This document shows positions 61,579 through 64,000 of a stretch of 64,000 bases of DNA, in pieces (the first letter of the stretch is position 1; each line of letters begins with the position of its first letter). Position numbers and translations under genes: made by a program. Source of the stretch: Fomes fomentarius (Eukaryota > Basidiomycota > Agaricomycetes > Polyporales > Polyporaceae). Where the stretch lies: contig JABYQN010000002.1 in assembly GCA_022606135.1 (NCBI GenBank), forward strand, positions 372,001-436,000, read 5' to 3'. The notes under the pieces are model-generated. The model worked only from the letters and a program-made list of their open reading frames with translations, searched no databases and had not been told where the DNA came from.

Positions 61579-63643
61579 TTAGACGTTCACGAGCTCAGAC
61601 TCAGGACAACTTTCACGAATAAGAGCCTCAGCGGCGCTCGATCTGGGCTCAATCTTGCATTCGAACGGCTGTGGGTGCCTAGTACAATGACCGCTCGTGA
61701 GCTTACTTCGGACTGGGACTGCCCTCTGCCCGGCGACGCAGGTACTTACATGGGCGACGTATCGGTGAACTTAAGCTCGAACTTGACAGGTTCGCCATCC
61801 TGGTCTCGCGGCCCAATGATGTTGAAACAATGCAAGACCGAGGCAATGGTCAAGAAGAGCATCTCTTCTGCGAAGTGTCGTCCTGGACATATTCTGCCAT
61901 CAAGGACCAGGACCATCAGTCTCCGGGGGCACCAGGTGCAGACATGTGTCGTACCTTCGTCCATACCCGAAAGCAAACGCTCCAGGATCCAGATCGCCAA
62001 GATGGAACTTGCCCTCCTTGAGGAACCGCTCTGGTCGGAACTCCTCGGGTTTGGGATACGCTCCTCGATCTTGACAATATGCCCTGTGTTTGTACTTGAG
62101 TGCAGACTCGCCTCATGAGATCAAGTAAATGTACCAAGGAATCTGAATCGTGATCGCGCCACGGGGAATCCGATATCCCTGGTACTCATCATCTTCCATC
62201 ACTCGGTGAGGGACTCCCAAAGGCACGACAGGCTTCCAGCGGTAGACCTCTGTCAGAAGTGCAGTGATGTAAGGCAGGGAGGGCTTGTCATTGTGGGTCG
62301 GAAGACGGTCAGACCCAATGACAGCATCGAGCTCTGCCTGTGCACGCCGTTGGACCTCGGGGAAAAGTGTCATGGCTGCAACAAACATATTGAATGTAGA
62401 GAAGACCTGTCAGCCAACTGTCAGATGGTAGCAGAGGAATCCCGCGACATATGATGAGTACCGTGTCCGAGCCAGCTGTAAAATTTCAGTGAGAATTTGT
62501 CGATGATACCGAGGATATGCTCACCTGCATATGCGGAGGCGCATGCACTCTTTGCAATGGTCACGTCTTCTTCAGTCTTTGCCTCCGTGGTGAGCATGCT
62601 TGCCATAGATGGCGTGAATCTTCCTTCCAACTGCGAAACCCAACATCAGTGTCGTGCCTGTACTCAGTGCATGCCTAGTCATGTACCATTGCCTGATGAG
62701 CAGCTTCCCATGGTTCGTCTCGCAGACGGCGTGCATCTGCGGACCAAATAGGCACTTGATACTTGAACTTGGCAAACGGGAACCATGCTGGAAGATGCCT
62801 GAGAAAGGGGAAAGTTTCGACGTGATGCTCTCCCAATGTGAATGCAATGTGAAACGAGTTCATGGTCTTCTCCGCGATTTGAATATACTTGTCGTTGTCT
62901 GGCTTCGCATGGACGTCGAGGCCGTACGTGACAGCAATAATGGTAGCATTGAACATACTATAAAACATGTGAGCCCAAACCTTTGTGCGTGGATCGCTAT
63001 TGAGGAACGTACTACTGAGCGTTCTCTCTGTAACGCGTGGGATTCTCCAAGAGGCGGAGGAGATAGCGCTTGACGGCACGTTCTTCAGTCGGTCGGTAAT
63101 CCGCTACAGCATTCGCATTCATTGTCTCGTAGAATGCCCTCCGCGTCTTCCTCCAACGTGGACCATAAGGACTGATTGCGAAGAACCAAGTAAAGTCTGT
63201 CCTATATGATGTTTGGAGGGCGTACATTAACTTCCAGCACTGCACGTTAGGTGAATGCTCAGATACTTGCAACTCAGCCATGATCGAGAACATACGATCT
63301 GAATACTTCGCAGAGCATTTGTCAAGGAGATCTATCGCAGCTTGTTGTGAACCGATGATGATGATTGGTTGTCCTAGCACACTCATGTAGACAATATCAC
63401 CTTAAATCAGATTTAGTTTGGAACCTGACACTAGCAGATGATTAGGGATCGTACCATACTTCTCACATAGTGCTTGATAGTCCAGATACTTGAACTCGTC
63501 AGGAATGTCGTATAGATTGCCTACGAGGAATTGTCCTGGGGACCTGGTGGAAGCGGTAGTGCCAAACGCTTTCTTCGAGCATATATCCAGACTGTCCCAA
63601 GCAGAAGTATGATGGGGACAAGTGGAGTAAGGAATCGATCCAT
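61579..63643 (-). pseudogene. Cytochrome P450 (copy 3 of the three-member subfamily), frameshift near the N-terminus
   Basis: Ten exons by homology: 63643-63455, 63400-63271, 63201-63013, 62957-62687, 62630-62525, 62475-62462, 62406-62135, 62083-61955, 61893-61750 and 61678-61579 (1544 bases, one short of 515 codons). The anchor LVPIILLLGTVWIYA and hinge LPLPPGP are followed by a break in a run of four G (plus strand 63538-63541). One more base would restore the frame into FLVGNLYDIPDEF. Everything after it is intact: WRKTRR, I-helix AGSDT from a 14-base exon, ExxR (TEVYR), RPERF and the heme loop FGYGRRICPGRHFAE. Intron 2 starts GCAAGT and must be GC-AG to keep the frame. Young pseudogene or sequencing error; about 514 aa if the base is present. 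Confidence 0.85.
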
Positions 63644-64000
63644 TGAGGGTTTGTCCTCAGGAGTCTGGGAAGGTCCTCATTCCTCGGCTCTTCAAGAGGG
63701 CGCTCATACATGTGATAGATTTTATTACTCACAGATACCACAGTAGTCGGTTGAAACGAGAACACGTTGTCGGAGTGGGGGTCCTCGCCCACGAGTCGTC
63801 CATTAGTTTAAGTAGCCAAGAGGGCGTTCTCTGCAGAATTTTACGTAAGTGCATGGATCTCTCACATGGGCGCCACATCATGGAAGAAGTCAAGAATTGG
63901 GATGGGCGAGGCGCCGCACTGTGTTCTTCCGAGACCTTGAGCAAGATGACCTAAGCAGCTACAGACAGAGCAGTGTCCCCTATCAAGGAAGAAGTCAAGA
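63644..64000. other. Upstream flank of P450 copy 3
   Basis: Likely promoter of the minus-strand P450. No further gene is visible before the window ends. Confidence 0.4.

Noticed and set aside
31124..63643. Secondary-metabolite biosynthetic cluster
   Set aside because: No backbone synthase, no transporter and no regulator inside the block; P450 abundance alone is normal in Agaricomycetes.

Overview
The window reads as nuclear DNA of a basidiomycete fungus, probably an Agaricomycete (polypore-like). Genes are cut by many 45-70 base introns with GTRNGT/GTGCGT donors. The repertoire is typical of such fungi: ER-anchored P450s in several copies, a DUF6534 receptor-like protein, lineage-expanded multi-spanning membrane proteins and Zn2Cys6 regulators. 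The order of polypore is inferred from gene content, not shown. All exon models were built by hand from splice signals, frame continuity and comparison between paralogues inside the window.

Left part (0-14.6 kb, all minus strand) is housekeeping. It holds a tandem pair of arrestin-fold proteins, a possible small gene, an EST1/SMG7-type protein, a RAD5/ULS1-like SNF2 ATPase and a two-span nuclear-pore protein of the POM34 type. The next 6.7 kb (14.6-21.3 kb) is almost gene-free, with one weak coiled-coil candidate at 15.8-16.4 kb. A large plus-strand Zn2Cys6 transcription factor (12 exons) lies at 21.3-25.9 kb, followed by 3.5 kb without a convincing gene.

Right part (29-64 kb) is accessory in character. 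Three closely related P450s with nearly superimposable exon structures (31.1, 47.9 and 61.6 kb) are interleaved with three copies plus one decayed relic of an unnamed multi-spanning membrane protein family (34.8, 39.1, 40.6 and 50.2 kb). Also here are a PEX39-like small protein, an FAD-dependent oxidoreductase, a DUF6534 protein, two paralogous membrane-anchored alpha/beta hydrolases and a fourth, unrelated P450. This is a plausible oxidation/deacylation gene neighbourhood, but no terpene synthase, polyketide synthase or NRPS backbone gene is present, so a biosynthetic cluster is not claimed.

The most striking signal is how many of these accessory genes carry a single, precisely locatable defect or odd splice site. 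One hydrolase and one P450 each need one base restored in a C/G run. A 7-TM copy reads TA|G where its paralogues read TG|G across an intron. The DUF6534 gene has a GA instead of GT donor in an otherwise perfect consensus. Two introns use GC-AG. Either this is an accessory region in birth-and-death turnover, or part of it is homopolymer sequencing error; reads and RNA-seq would separate the two. Between the hydrolases lies a repeat island with a tRNA-like SINE candidate and a 33-35 base tandem array.
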